A DNA stretch of 64,000 nt from Tetrahymena elliotti 4EA (taxonomy: Eukaryota > Ciliophora > Oligohymenophorea > Hymenostomatida > Tetrahymenidae), in assembly GCA_000231825.2 (NCBI GenBank), contig JH720389.1, forward strand, positions 1 through 64,000, in the 5' to 3' direction. The notes beneath the pieces were generated by a model, which was given only the letters and a program-made list of their open reading frames with translations, was not told the DNA's origin and did no database searches. The position numbers and the translations under genes were made by a program. Position 1 is the stretch's first letter. Each line of letters opens with the position of its first letter. Shown piece by piece: positions 17,069-28,498 of the stretch.

Positions 17069-18862
17069 AATTTCCAAACTAAAATTCCCTACCTTACTAA
17101 CTTTTCTTTATTTATTATTTTTTTACAAACTCACTAAAATCAAAAAATCAATCAATCAAACAATCTCTAAATCACTCACGTTTTAAAAATTTTTAATAAC
17201 TTAACCAAAGCTATAAAAATTTAAAAAGCAATTATTTATTGAAATATAATCACTATTATTTTCTTCTCCTTGTATATTAATTTACTTGTATTATTTCTTA
17301 AAATGTAAATTCATAACCATAAAAACAGATTCATTCTTTAATGATAATTATATTTCATCTCTTCATTCCTATGTGCGTACCGTAGTTTTTCTTAAATTAC
17401 ATTTAATTTGTCAAAATTATGTTGCTAGAATGAATTTACATATTTAAAACTCTTTAGTCTTTTTATTTTTTTAAGTAAATAGTTAAAATTATGATAGATC
17501 AATAAAAGTATCAATATTCACAACCACTTAAAGTTAATATTTTAAAATAATATTCCTTATTTTTTGATCGCGATAATCTAAATATCATTAAATAGCAGAA
17601 AGTATTTTCACCTTTTTAATTTTTATACAATAAGATCTATTCTAATTTTAGAATAAAAACTAAACTAAACTGCTACCTCTTCTTACTATTCATTTGAATT
17701 AATTTACTCAAACATTTTGTAAAGTGTAATAGTAATATCTGTACCAAATTTTCCTTTTTCTTTTGGAAAATTTTGAGAAGAGTGTAGAATTAAAAAAATT
17801 AGTTCTTAAGAGATTATAAAAATACCTAAAATCTGCTAAATTTTCATTTAATTGTTATCGATGCATTTAAACAGTAGATGATTAGGCAATTTCACAAAAT
17901 TCATTTTAAGATTAATCACTGTCTGAAAATAATACTTTTGATAAACAAAATAATGTAAGCAAAATTTATGATTTTGAGGTTACTAATTCTGTTGTAAGAA
18001 TTTATACTTTTATTTAAGACTCTTAATCCAAAAATTTAGAAATTTTCATTTAGAAATTTTAATTTGATACAAACAAACTGATTATATTAACTAGAAAATT
18101 AGATTACATAAAATTTAAATACGCTTTGATACAAATAAGCTGGCAGATAATGCTCCAACAACAATTTAAATGGGAGGTTTTTATTTTCAAATAACTGACT
18201 TAAAAAGTTTATTTTCCAAAATATGAACAACACTTTAATGGTTCTTGCTATATTATTTAAATATTCATTCTCATTAACACCAAAAAATATTAGTTTTTAA
18301 ACTATTTTTTAATCTTAATATGTAAATATTGTTCAGCCTATGAAATATATCCATTACATACATTTTTAGTTTTTTATTATTAAAACAAACATAATTCTGA
18401 ACTAAGGTTAATGCATTTTATTTAATGACCTCCTTTTAGTTTTTTAAATAAGTCATTTTAAAATTTAATTAAAAATAAATTCAAGCCTGAAGCTGGCTAT
18501 TTATCATTTTGTCTTTTAGAAAATGTGTTTTTTGAGTTGAGTTAGCAAAAAAATTGATATTTATTTAAATTTTATGTTTTAAAAAATTTCAACAGCCAAC
18601 CTTCTTTTATCTTATCAAATAAATTAAAGTACTCCCTCTTTATTCATATTTAAACACCAATTTTTTGTATGTGTTATGTATATTTAAATTAATTAAATCT
18701 AAGCAAAAACCTTGGTAAAAGAGTTTATGTATTGATTTTTAATTTAAAAAGTAAATAAATGTATCTATGACAAATTGCAGAACATAAAATTGATAAAATT
18801 TGCAACATTTATTTATACAAAAATTATTATAGGATAATATGGTTTCTTATCGGAGATATTTT
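17069..18862. other. AT-rich gap between convergent genes
   Basis: About 1.8 kb holding the 3' flanks of two convergent genes. I see no gene, RNA or clear repeat in it. Confidence 0.55.
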
Positions 18863-20818
18863 TCATCTGGAATGCTTTTAAGCAAATAATTTGTTTCTAT
18901 TCTTTTCATTTATATATTTTGCAAAATTTTATGTTGATCTTAATGTTTCGCTCCAGGTCAAATTGTAAAGATTATTTCTTTTTCTGTTGTCCTTAAGATT
19001 CATTAAGTATTCATTGAATTTCATTAAGTACACTAAATTGTTTCTTGTAAAACCCATTCTCCTGTTGCATATTTCGTTACCTTCTATCACGGATTTTCTC
19101 CATTATTCTTCATTAGTATAAAGCTATACAGCCGAGTTTACATAATCTCCAACAGTAAAATTCCAAAATTTCCCTCCGAATTTCAGATGCTCTGGTTGTT
19201 TAGTGAAGTCAAGATTTCCATATGAATAAAATGACTCCATTTTTTATTAGTTTTATGTTTGCTCATTCGATACTTTCGCCATCATGTCCCTATCATAATA
19301 ATAATTTTATAAATAATGAAACATTTAAATTTAATAAGAATATCTAATTCTAACTGCTTTCAAGTAATCTAAAAATAAAAAAATGTAATAGAAGAACAAA
19401 ACTAGTCAATTAACAGAATAATAAAAGTTATTGAAGATGTTGAACTAGTGAACAAATCAACAATCGCTAAATTAAAATTTTCCTTTTGCAAAAAATAATT
19501 TAAAAATAAACAATTTTTTAGTATCAAAAGAAATAAGGAGTATTATTTTTGCTTTATTTTAATAAATTAAATCCTTTTTTTTTCAATATTTTCTAATGAT
19601 TGCGATTTGGTAATATTTTATTTAGAATAAAAAATTTGGGCCTTGTAGAGATAATTAAGTACAAGCAATTTATTTGATAACTTAAAAAATTAACAAGTTA
19701 AAATATAAAAAATTTAATTCTGAAGCTTACTTGTATGTATACTGTTCTTAATCTATGCTAGTGTAAATTGATTCGTATGCAGTATCATAATATAAACCTT
19801 CTGCACCTATAGGGCTGGTCACAACTGGAACCTTATGCAGCCAACTGTCTACAATTTTTCCTTTAATTCCTGCTCCATACCTTAAAGGAGCTAGCATAAC
19901 TCTATATTTGGCTAATCTTTCTAAAGAAGGCATAACGCCTCTACTGAATATGTTAATATTTAGTTTATCTAAGTTAGAAAACTCCTATTTAAAATTTGAA
20001 CCATAAATGTGAAGTTATGCATCAGGAAGCTGTTCATGAATTTTAGGCCAAATGTAATTAACTATATACTTCAAGCTATCTGCGTTAGGATAATGTGACT
20101 GATTTCCTATCCAAACAAAATTCTTCTTTTTTTAAAAGTTGATATCCCTCTCATCAAGCTCCAAACTAGGAGTTTCATGAAAAAATGTCAATAATTCTGT
20201 ATTATGAATATTTAAATGGTTCTTCAAACGAAAGTATTCATAATCACTACAAGTTATCACCAAATCGCTTCTTAACATGCTAGCCATTTCTCTATTAAAC
20301 TCATCACTCTCACTTCCTGAAGGAAATCCTTATTACAATACCATTTACATCATTTTTCTTTCTATCTCAGGATCTAACTCTTTTTTATTCTCATTTTCTT
20401 AAACTTTTGAAAATAAATCACTGTCCATCTCTTCTACTATTTGCTACCTTTTATGGCGTAAAGAGTGGATGTCTTATAAATCCAAAACCTTCATACAATT
20501 AGGAAACTTTGTATGAATGTAGTGAGAGAATTTCTCTTCACAAACAAATGTATCAAATATGGCAATATCTGGTGCGAATTTCAGTTATTTACTTAATAAC
20601 ATATCCATAGTTTCAAAATTATTGTAATCAGCTTCATAAATTTTAACATTAGAAAACATTTAAATATCGCTGATTTGTTGTTTAGTCTTTTTAGATGGTG
20701 AAATAAATAAAGTCTCTTGATTTTCTTTTAGTTAGCAAAGAACATATCCGAAAGTTCTAACACAGGCCGCAGAAAAATTATTTTTTGGCCACAAAAGAGA
20801 AAAAATAGCAACCTTCAT
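18863..20818 (-). CDS. Glycosyltransferase, group 1 (GT4-like) family
   Basis: Exons 20818-19731 and 19289-18863, joined by a phase 2 intron (GTAAGC...GATAG), 504 residues. The N-terminal Rossmann-type half begins MKVAIFSLLWPKNNFSAACV. The C-terminal donor-binding half has KKKNFVWIGNQSHYPNADSL, then QLPDAQLHIYGS, VMPSLERLAKYRVMLAPLRY, GAGIKGKIVDSWLHKVPVVT and SPIGAEGLYY. The APLRYGAGIKGK...PVV..P.GAEGL block is the group 1 glycosyltransferase signature, with the Glu of the EGL segment expected near the nucleotide-sugar. No signal peptide or membrane helix is seen, so a cytosolic enzyme is inferred. Donor and acceptor are unknown. The second exon adds about 140 residues with no recognised domain. 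Confidence 0.85.
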
Positions 20819-21721
20819 TTTCTATAATCTTCAATATATTCTTTTCCTTCTCCCTATTTATCCTTGCAAAATTATCAATTTTTATTTTGGGAAATTGCTG
20901 GAGTTTGTATTAAAAATCTTGCAGACTTATCTTGATTATTAATAAATTTGAATTAAACAATAAAATATAGAATACTTAAAGATATTTAATTCTACTAAAT
21001 ACATACATATTTTTAGTTATTTTCCAAATAAATTCATATTTCTTTCTGATGATTGATTCTATGTATATTAATATTCACTCAAAACATAAAATTCAAAATG
21101 TACCTAAAAAATTATACTAACTTTAAAATTTTAATGTTTCTAAAATAAAAAAATAAGATATTCATTTGATTATTAATTTTATGATTTGTTTCACAAATAA
21201 TTTTTATAATATTTTCTATAATGCATATTAATTTTATCAATAAAAGGTCAATTAGATTTAATAAAAAAATTAAATTAATTTTATCACCTAAAAATTAAAA
21301 TGAAAATATCATAAAAATTTTGAATTATCCTTAATGAAAAAAGGATATTTTTATTTAAGAATTTCTATTTAAAAATATTTAAAGTTATTAAATTAAAAAA
21401 TTATTTTTAATTTTCTAATTTGATTTCTAAATAGTATGGAAAAAATATTTAATTATAATTATTTTATTGAATACATTATGATGATATTTAATTAATTATG
21501 AGAAAGATAGATAGAAATTTATGTTATATAAAATTTTTATTTTTTATATAAAATATAAATCATTTTGAGTTGATTTTTAGATTAAAATAAATCTTTTTTA
21601 TTCAATTAAAAAGATGTCTGTCTGTCTGTCTAAAAACTAAAAATCTGAATGAAAAAGGTTTGCTAAATTTCAAAAGAAATATTTAGGTAAATATTCTAAA
21701 GTTTACTTTATTATTACTAAT
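20819..21721. other. AT-rich gap between two minus-strand genes
   Basis: About 0.9 kb upstream of the glycosyltransferase gene and downstream of the importin alpha gene. It contains the short microsatellite at 21615-21631; nothing else is recognisable. Confidence 0.55.
21615..21631. repeat. TGTC microsatellite
   Basis: Four consecutive TGTC units in the gap upstream of the glycosyltransferase gene. Confidence 0.85.
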
Positions 21722-23222
21722 TCAATTTTTAATAACTTTTTATTCTAAATTTTATGGGAGGTTAAATTTTTTATTGATTTTCTGGATTGAATCCTTTATA
21801 TCTTTGCATTACTGTCTAATTTACCCAGTTACTATCATAGGCTTAATATTTTAAATAGTTGTCTCAATATAATGAAGAAGTAAAATTAGCTTTTCTAATT
21901 CTTAGGCATTTAAAACATCTTTTAAAATTTTGTTTAGGTACTTAATAGCAGAAGTTGTGTTTTATAAGAATAATTCAATCATTTTTTTATCTCCTGAATT
22001 AATTTCACTTGTAAAAACAGCATATATATCATTATTTAATAAATATTTGAATATTTCTGTATCTTAATGATTTGATAAATTTGCAACAATCCACATTGTT
22101 TCTTTCTGTACTTCTATATCCTTTTTATATCTAAGTAATCTTTTTAACTTTTCTGTCAGTTCTCCCATCATAATCAGGCTTTTACCCTTCATATATTTTT
22201 TTCTTAGTTTTAAATATTATCAAAACAATTTTACCTACTATAAAGTCCCTGCAGCTATATTACTTAGACACCAGCAAGCTTCTTTCCTTATGATTGTGAA
22301 TTCAGGGTTGTATTCTAAAAAATGAATTATCAACTACTAAATTAACCCGCTATTAATAAGCTTATTTGTGATATCCTCACTCGAAGAGGCTAGATTGGCT
22401 ATTATCCTTATAGAAGGGTGATTGATATTGAATCCATGAGATAAATCAATAAGTTCTGTTAATTTATCAAATATTGGAGAGTTAGAAATAAAATTTGCAA
22501 CAGTTTCATCTTCATCAGTTACGTATGAAAGCCCCCATAAAATATCAGGATATAAATATGTTTTGTTTAAGAAAAGCAATTCTCTAAATATAGGTAATAT
22601 ATCTGAAATATGTTAATGCTAAGCACTAGGCTTGCCTCTAACAAGTTAAGATGTTAGCCAACAAAATGTTTGAAAAAAAGATTCTTTGATATTTGTTTTT
22701 TGATCAATCGTTTTCAAAATTTTAATGAGCTTAGGTATGATTTCTTTAAACAATAATACATCTCTACTTTTAGGGTTATCTCCTGCAATATTTCCCAATC
22801 CCCACATTCTTTTTTAATTAAAATACCTTATTAATATCTATTTTATTTTTCTCAAATTAAATATTTTACGCTAATTCAACAATTTAAATGATTTAGTTTT
22901 CCAAATTTTCTATAAAAAAATCATCTATTCCTAGAGTAAGCATGTATTTAACTTCATCAGAGGAACAAGAACAAATATTTCCAAATATCCAAACAATATC
23001 AAATAGCATTTTAGGATCACATATTTCTTCCTCGCTAAAGACTAGTAATGATTATATTACATCGCTTTCTAATATCAATAAAATAGGTGGATTTTCATTT
23101 AAAGATGTCCATATTTTTATTTGGCAAATAATTCTTCTCTTTGTTTCTGTATCTATTTCTGTGCTCATAAGCTCATTTTTATAGTTTTCAAGCAGATTTG
23201 GATCGCAAGGAACTTTATCCAT
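21722..23222 (-). CDS. Importin alpha (karyopherin alpha)-like ARM-repeat protein
   Basis: Exons 23222-22870, 22808-22235 and 22186-21722, 463 residues from MDKVPCDPNLLENYKNELMS. ARM-repeat signatures appear in order: KMLFDIVWIFGNICS, ELAMWGLGNIAGDNPKSRDV, TFCWLTSQLVRGKPSAQ, LYPDILWGLSYVTDEDE, HPSIRIIANLASSSED, RKEACWCLSNIAAGTL and QKETMWIVANLSN. The WxLGNIAGD, RGKP and CWxLSNIAAG motifs are those of importin alpha, the adaptor for classical nuclear localisation signals. Several of the usual W..N pairs are changed, so cargo binding may be altered. The Arg-rich importin-beta-binding segment is absent; an in-frame upstream ATG at 23345 would add 41 residues but they are not Arg-rich. Plain 23222 is the conservative start. 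Confidence 0.85.
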
Positions 23223-23939
23223 TGTAAAAGATTGCAATTAATTACAAAATATTTTGATTTAATTATTGAGATATTTTTGTTATTAAATCAATTTTTTTAT
23301 TGGAAATAGTGAATTTATGAATCCAATCAAAATTTTTTACTTCATGTAAATTACCATCAAAATATTAGATAAATCAAGAGAATAGTTCAAAAGATTCATT
23401 GATTTTTAACAGCTATTTATATAGCAAATCTAATTTTCAAAAGTAGAATTTAGAAAATCAAACAAAAGTAAATTAATTTTTTTTTTTAATTAGAAAAATT
23501 AACAATAAATTTTGATTATTAAAAGATTTATGTTATCTCAATGATGCCATTTTTGTGTTCAGAAAACTAAATATCTACCTCTAATAAATAATTTAAATAA
23601 TATATTTTATAATAATATATAATTACAAAATAGATAGGCAAGCAAAAATGAATAAATAGAAATAAGGCTAGTAGAATGAAGTTAATGTTAGAAGAGAAAG
23701 ATTATTTGATTGATTGATAGAAAATGCTTGAAAATTTACTTTTGCTTGATGAATAAAATAAAATAAGAATGAAGCTAAAATAATCACAAATTTGAGATTG
23801 ATTTTAACTAAATCAAACCCTTGTTAAAATAAATAAAGAATAAGATAAAAAAAAAGTGTATTATTATAATACTTTTATAAATAATATAAAGCAATTGTTA
23901 AAAAATATAATAGAAAATAATATAAAAAAGTGAATTAGT
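23223..23939. other. Shared upstream gap of divergent importin and eIF4E genes
   Basis: AT-rich sequence between two divergent genes, presumably with both promoters. A 5' exon of the importin gene could hide here, but I cannot place one with confidence. Confidence 0.55.
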
Positions 23940-24942
23940 ATGAGTGCTGAAAATAACACTGTTTCTGAAGAATAACACCAATTGAATGACGATTGGTGTT
24001 TCTATTACTGCCCTAGATTTGGCCACAAGAATTACAATAATAATAATTATAAGGCAAACCTTAAGAAATTAGGTGAATGCAGTACAGTTGAAACCTTCTT
24101 CTAAAATTACATATATATTTAAAAGCCTACTGATATCGAATCTTAAAACAAGGTCCTCTTCTTCAGAAAGGGATGCACTCCTTTGTGGGAAGTAAATAAT
24201 TTTCAAATTTTCCCCACAAAAATTTTATAGATTACAAATAACAATAATTATTATTAATTAAATTTACTCTACTATTATAATATAGGAATGGAAGTGTGGT
24301 GGCTGCTGGATTCTTTTGGTTTAAAACGAAATGTATAAAGATTTGAACAAAATTTGGGAGCATTTATTAGTAAATAAATTTGATTTGATTTTCATTTTTT
24401 AAATGGATGATTTTATTTTAAAAACTGGCAAATTTACTAAATGCTTAAAATAGATCAATCGTATTAAAATTATTATTTGGGTTATTTATTAATGAATGAT
24501 CAATATTAAATTTATTTTTTCTAATTACAGCTTGGTTGTATTGGTGAAAAGTTTGGTAACTCTCATGTCATTGGTGTAGTTTTGTCTATTAGAAGAAATA
24601 ATAAGGCTGTCATTGAAATTTGGATGAGAGATAGAGATGAGGATTAAAAAGTTAAGGCAGGTGAAGAATTAAGATCTATTTTAGGTCTTCAACCTGATAA
24701 TTTGGTTTTCTATTACAAAGATCATGTTAGATCTTTAACAGTAATTTTATTATTCTTTCATTCTAAATCAGAGCTTTAATTTATATTAAAATTAATTTTA
24801 GGAAGGATCCACCATGAAGGGTTCTATGGGATATCAATTTGTTGGTACTCCAGTTCCTACTCCTTTTATTCCTACTACTGTCATTGCTAATGCTACTAAA
24901 GAAGAATTGAAAGAAGTAGAAAAAGAGGAATTCGAAATTTGA
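23940..24942 (+). CDS. eIF4E-family mRNA cap-binding protein
   Basis: Four exons: 23940-24191, 24286-24369, 24531-24740, 24802-24942, all phase 0, 228 residues. Alignment by eye to eIF4E/4EHP: DDWCFYYCPRF, then YKANLKKLGECSTVETFFQN, FFRKGCTPLWE, CGGCWILL, KIWEHLLLGCIGEKF, GVVLSIRRNNKAVIEIWMRD and LRSILGLQPDN. The cap-stacking Trp-Glu pair in PLWE and the Trp residues of GGCW, KIW and EIW are present. The positions of mammalian Trp46 and Trp56 appear to be Tyr, and Trp73 appears to be Phe, so this is a divergent or class II-like member. It should bind the mRNA 5' cap in translation initiation or repression. Upstream gap shared with the importin alpha gene. Confidence 0.88.
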
Positions 24943-25823
24943 AAAATATATATTTAAAATAGCAATTTTTAATTTAGCTAAGCACATACCTAGATAAATC
25001 ACAAAGTGTTATCATATTTTATTATAACTAAATTGATTATTAGATAAAAGTTTATTCAGAACTAGCAAAAATTATAATACCGTAATCAATAAAAATAAAG
25101 ATATAAATAATATAATTAATGCCAGATATTTTTTAAAAAAAGCATCCTTTCATAAAGCATTAGTTAGTCTTATAAGTTATTAATTTAGATAAATATTCAA
25201 TCAAATATATATATTCATGTTAATTACTTCTCAGTATGCTATGCATCTTTTTTAAGTAGCAATAATTCTTATTTTTATATTTTTTGCTGTTTTAAATTAG
25301 CTTAACTTATTTATTTACCTCTTTTTTTCTTTAACTTTATCAACCCTCTTCAAAAAAGCAAAAATTGTTTGTTAATTAATAAACGAAAGTAGAACCTTTA
25401 TTTATTCTATAATTAGATTCAGAAGCATAATTTTTTTAAATTTAAAAATACATTTTAAATTAAAGTGTTTTTATTAAAATTGAATAAAATTTTAAGATTA
25501 TTTTAATTGGAAAATTGATATGTGATTATCTTTATCAAAACTAAATTCAGATCTTAACAAATTATCAATTTTAACCAAATTCTTAAGTATTGAATTTGTA
25601 ATATAAAAAGGTAGATATTAAATTGGTTAAAATGTATTTTTAAAAGAATAAAAAGATTGAATTTTTATTAGATTCCATTAAATGAAAAAGGAATAAATTA
25701 TTTACATATAAATATGAAATGAATAAACTAACACTATATTTTAAATTATGATTTAGTATTTAGTTATTACTATTGTTTATTTAATATTCTTTTTCATTAT
25801 TTGGAGAAATATTTGTTAAACAA
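24943..25823. other. AT-rich gap between convergent genes
   Basis: About 0.9 kb with the 3' flanks of the eIF4E and RBM34-like genes. Nothing else recognised. Confidence 0.55.
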
Positions 25824-27675
25824 TCATTAATTAGTTGGCTTCTTAGCTTATCTAGCTTATGGTGTGGCTGTTGAAGCTGTTTTCTTCTTTTTGTCTTTTC
25901 TATCTTCTTTCTTTACTTCTAATTTACCTTTTTTCTTATTTTGCATAGCTTTTTTGAATCTTTGATCCTATTTTTAAATTATTTAAAAATTTATTTAATA
26001 TCATATTTTAAGGGTTTTATCTTTTTTACCTTTCTTGCTTAAAGAGTGAATTTAGAATTAAAGATATTTTTATCATTGCTAATCTTTTTATTTTTCTTAA
26101 GTTGTTATACCTTGGAAAAGGCTTCATTTGATTCAATACCCTAATTTAGTTTAAAATTGATAAGTATTTATTAATATGCTTGAATAAAATTATTATTTTA
26201 CCTTTTTATTAAGTTTTTTAATTTTCTTTCTCAAGACTCTAGGAGCAATAGACATTTCATTTTTGAAGTCAAAAATCTTTTATTTAAAAATATTTTAAGG
26301 GATTTAGTTTATTAAAAAGTAAAAACAATAAATAAGTATGTACATCATTTTCATTTTCTTTGAAATTGGTAGTCTTCATATTCTTTTCAAAGTTTTTGGT
26401 AGGGATTATTTCACTCTTATCACTCTTTTGAATACCTTTCTTAACTTTCTTAACCTTGGGTTTTTCTTATTCATCATCAGAATCATCTTAATCATGAACA
26501 ACTGCTTTACCTTTCAATTTACTTTTTAATCTATTAACAGCATTTTCTTTATTTATTTCATTGGCCTTTTCAGCTTTTCTAACTTTCTTCTTTTCAAGTC
26601 TTTCAGCAGGGACAGCCTTTTTAACTCTAACTTCTCTTTAGAGGAGCTTTGATCCATTCTTTTCTAAAGCATTTTAGAATCCACTCTTTTCCTTGAAGAA
26701 GACATAACCGAATCCTTTTCCTTCATGAGTTTTGGGATCTCTGATAACTCTAACATTCAAGATATCACCGCAACTTTCGAAATGGCTTCTTAATTATTCT
26801 TCAGATATTTTGAAATGTAAATTTCCAACAAATATTGTTCTTGTGTAATCCAACTTGAATATTTATGAGAAATATATTAATAAACTTCTCTAAATCAAAA
26901 GTTAATGTGTTTGCTTACTATTTTTTCATTTGCCTTATCTACTCTCAAGTGTTTTTCCATAAAAACTTTACCATTAGCTTCAAGAGATTTTTCAGCTTCT
27001 TCTTAAGTAGCAAACAAGATGTAGGCATTCTTTCTATCAGCTCCTTCAACAAACTTTTAAGAATAAATAAAATTAAGTTTAAGAAATTTTAAAATTATTT
27101 TTATTTTGGCTGATTATTGAATAATGAAATTTACCTTTTTGAGAATAACACTGGCTTTTTTAGGCATTTTAGAGCTCTCAACTGGAACTGATCTAATCCA
27201 GATCTTTTCAATCTAATATAAAGCAATACAGTTAGTCATTTATGCATATAATAATGAAATATTTATTTTACTTTTCCATATTGCTTAAATTCTTTAGCTA
27301 TTTAACTACCAGTAGCTTCTAAGGAGATGTTTCCAACAAAAACAGTTCTATCATCTTTTTCTTTTTTTTATTTTGCTGTCATATTTTCATCAACAAAAGG
27401 GTTATTTTCTTCATTTTCCTCCTAATTAAAAAATTAAATTATTTAGATTTCTTTATCATTATGATTTCCTAACTTGTAGGAGTATCAATCAAATAATTTA
27501 CATTTTCAGGATTAATAGTATCTTCTACAATAACGGGTTCAGCTAAAACAGTCTTTTCCTTAGAAAACAAATCAGCAACTTCAGTAGCAACTTTATTGCT
27601 TGATTTTTCAGTGGATTTTTTTCCTTAATTTGAAGCATTTTGCTACTATAATAAATAACCTAAAGTTCCGCTCAT
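25824..27675 (-). CDS. RBM34/Nop12-type nucleolar RNA-binding protein
   Basis: Eight exons: 27675-27502, 27421-27272, 27212-27135, 27053-26919, 26853-26344, 26276-26202, 26140-26030, 25967-25824; all introns phase 0; 458 residues. Two RRMs are clear. RRM1 starts [15 protein letters not shown] (RNP2), holds [20 protein letters not shown] and [16 protein letters not shown], and ends LRVDKAN. RRM2 has [38 protein letters not shown] (RNP1 KGFGYVFF) and a basic tail. The split RRM1 with an IRFRS-like strand, then RRM2 and Lys-rich C-terminal segments, is the RBM34/Nop12 architecture, a nucleolar factor of large-subunit rRNA processing. Lys-rich blocks at the C terminus fit nucleolar targeting. Confidence 0.88.
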
Positions 27676-28207
27676 ATTATATTGATTAAATTTAGTAGGG
27701 ATTGTTTGCGTATCTATCTATCTATATATCTATTAATTATCTTTATAAAAAAAGTAGTTTTATTGATTTTGAGTTATGAATGTATTTTTTAATTCTTATC
27801 TAATTTGGCAATTTATAAATTTAACTTAATGCTACGAATGAAATATTGCTTGTAAATTATTCAATACATTAAGCAATTTATTCTAAATCAAAAATCTTAT
27901 AAACAATTTAATATTTCTTTTGTCATTTTTATCCAAAAATATTTTCAAAAATTTAAATAAAATTAATTTAATTTGTTAAATAATATTTTATGTTTCTTCA
28001 TTCAATTATTTACAATAGTTGTTTATTTTCAATTTACCTTTCTGTTAATATGATAAAAAAATTTTTTAATTGATTTCTCCTACATAAAACCAAACAGAAA
28101 AAATATCAAATAAATCTAAAACTTTGAATAAAAAAGGATTTTACACTTAATAGTTCCTACAAATAGTTATAGCCCTAAACTTATATATTTCCATTATAAA
28201 GCAAAAA
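27676..28207. other. Shared upstream gap of divergent genes
   Basis: About 0.5 kb between the RBM34-like gene and the LC8-type gene. A TATC-type microsatellite lies at about 27711-27735. The short length suggests a compact bidirectional promoter region. Confidence 0.6.
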
Positions 28208-28498
28208 ATGTCTAAAGAACCTGCCTAACAAAACACTGGAAAGAAGCCAACTGTAAAATTAGCAGATATGCCTGAAGATATGTAGTAAGACGCATAAAGC
28301 ATTACTTTATCAGCAATAGAAAAATATACTAATGAAAGGGATATTGCATATTAAATAAAAAGAGAATTTGAACGTAAATATTTAGGAAATTGGCATTGTA
28401 TTGTAGGAAAGTAATATTCTTCATATGTAACACATGAGGAAGGGTATTTTATTTAACTATCTAAAGGTCCTCTGCAAATATTGCTCTTTAGATGTTGA
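28208..28498 (+). CDS. Dynein light chain, LC8 (DYNLL) type
   Basis: Single exon, 96 residues, MSKEPAQQNTGKKPTVKLAD... to TGA at 28496. LC8 features in order: VKLADMPEDMQQDAQSITLS (helix 1), IEKYTNERDIAYQIKREFER (helix 2, with the conserved KREFE), KYLGNWHCIVGKQYSSYVTH (W-x-C-IVG strand) and a final strand ending ILLF. In canonical LC8 the fourth strand reads FYLGQ; here it is the more divergent YFIQLSKGPLQ. LC8 dimers are light chains of cytoplasmic and axonemal dynein and hub proteins that bind TQT-type motifs. Ciliates carry several LC8 paralogues, and this looks like a divergent one. Slightly extended N terminus. Confidence 0.92.

Noticed and set aside
23223..23345. In-frame N-terminal extension of importin alpha from an ATG at 23345.
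   Set aside because: The added 41 residues are not IBB-like and the sequence there has intergenic composition; mentioned only as an alternative start.
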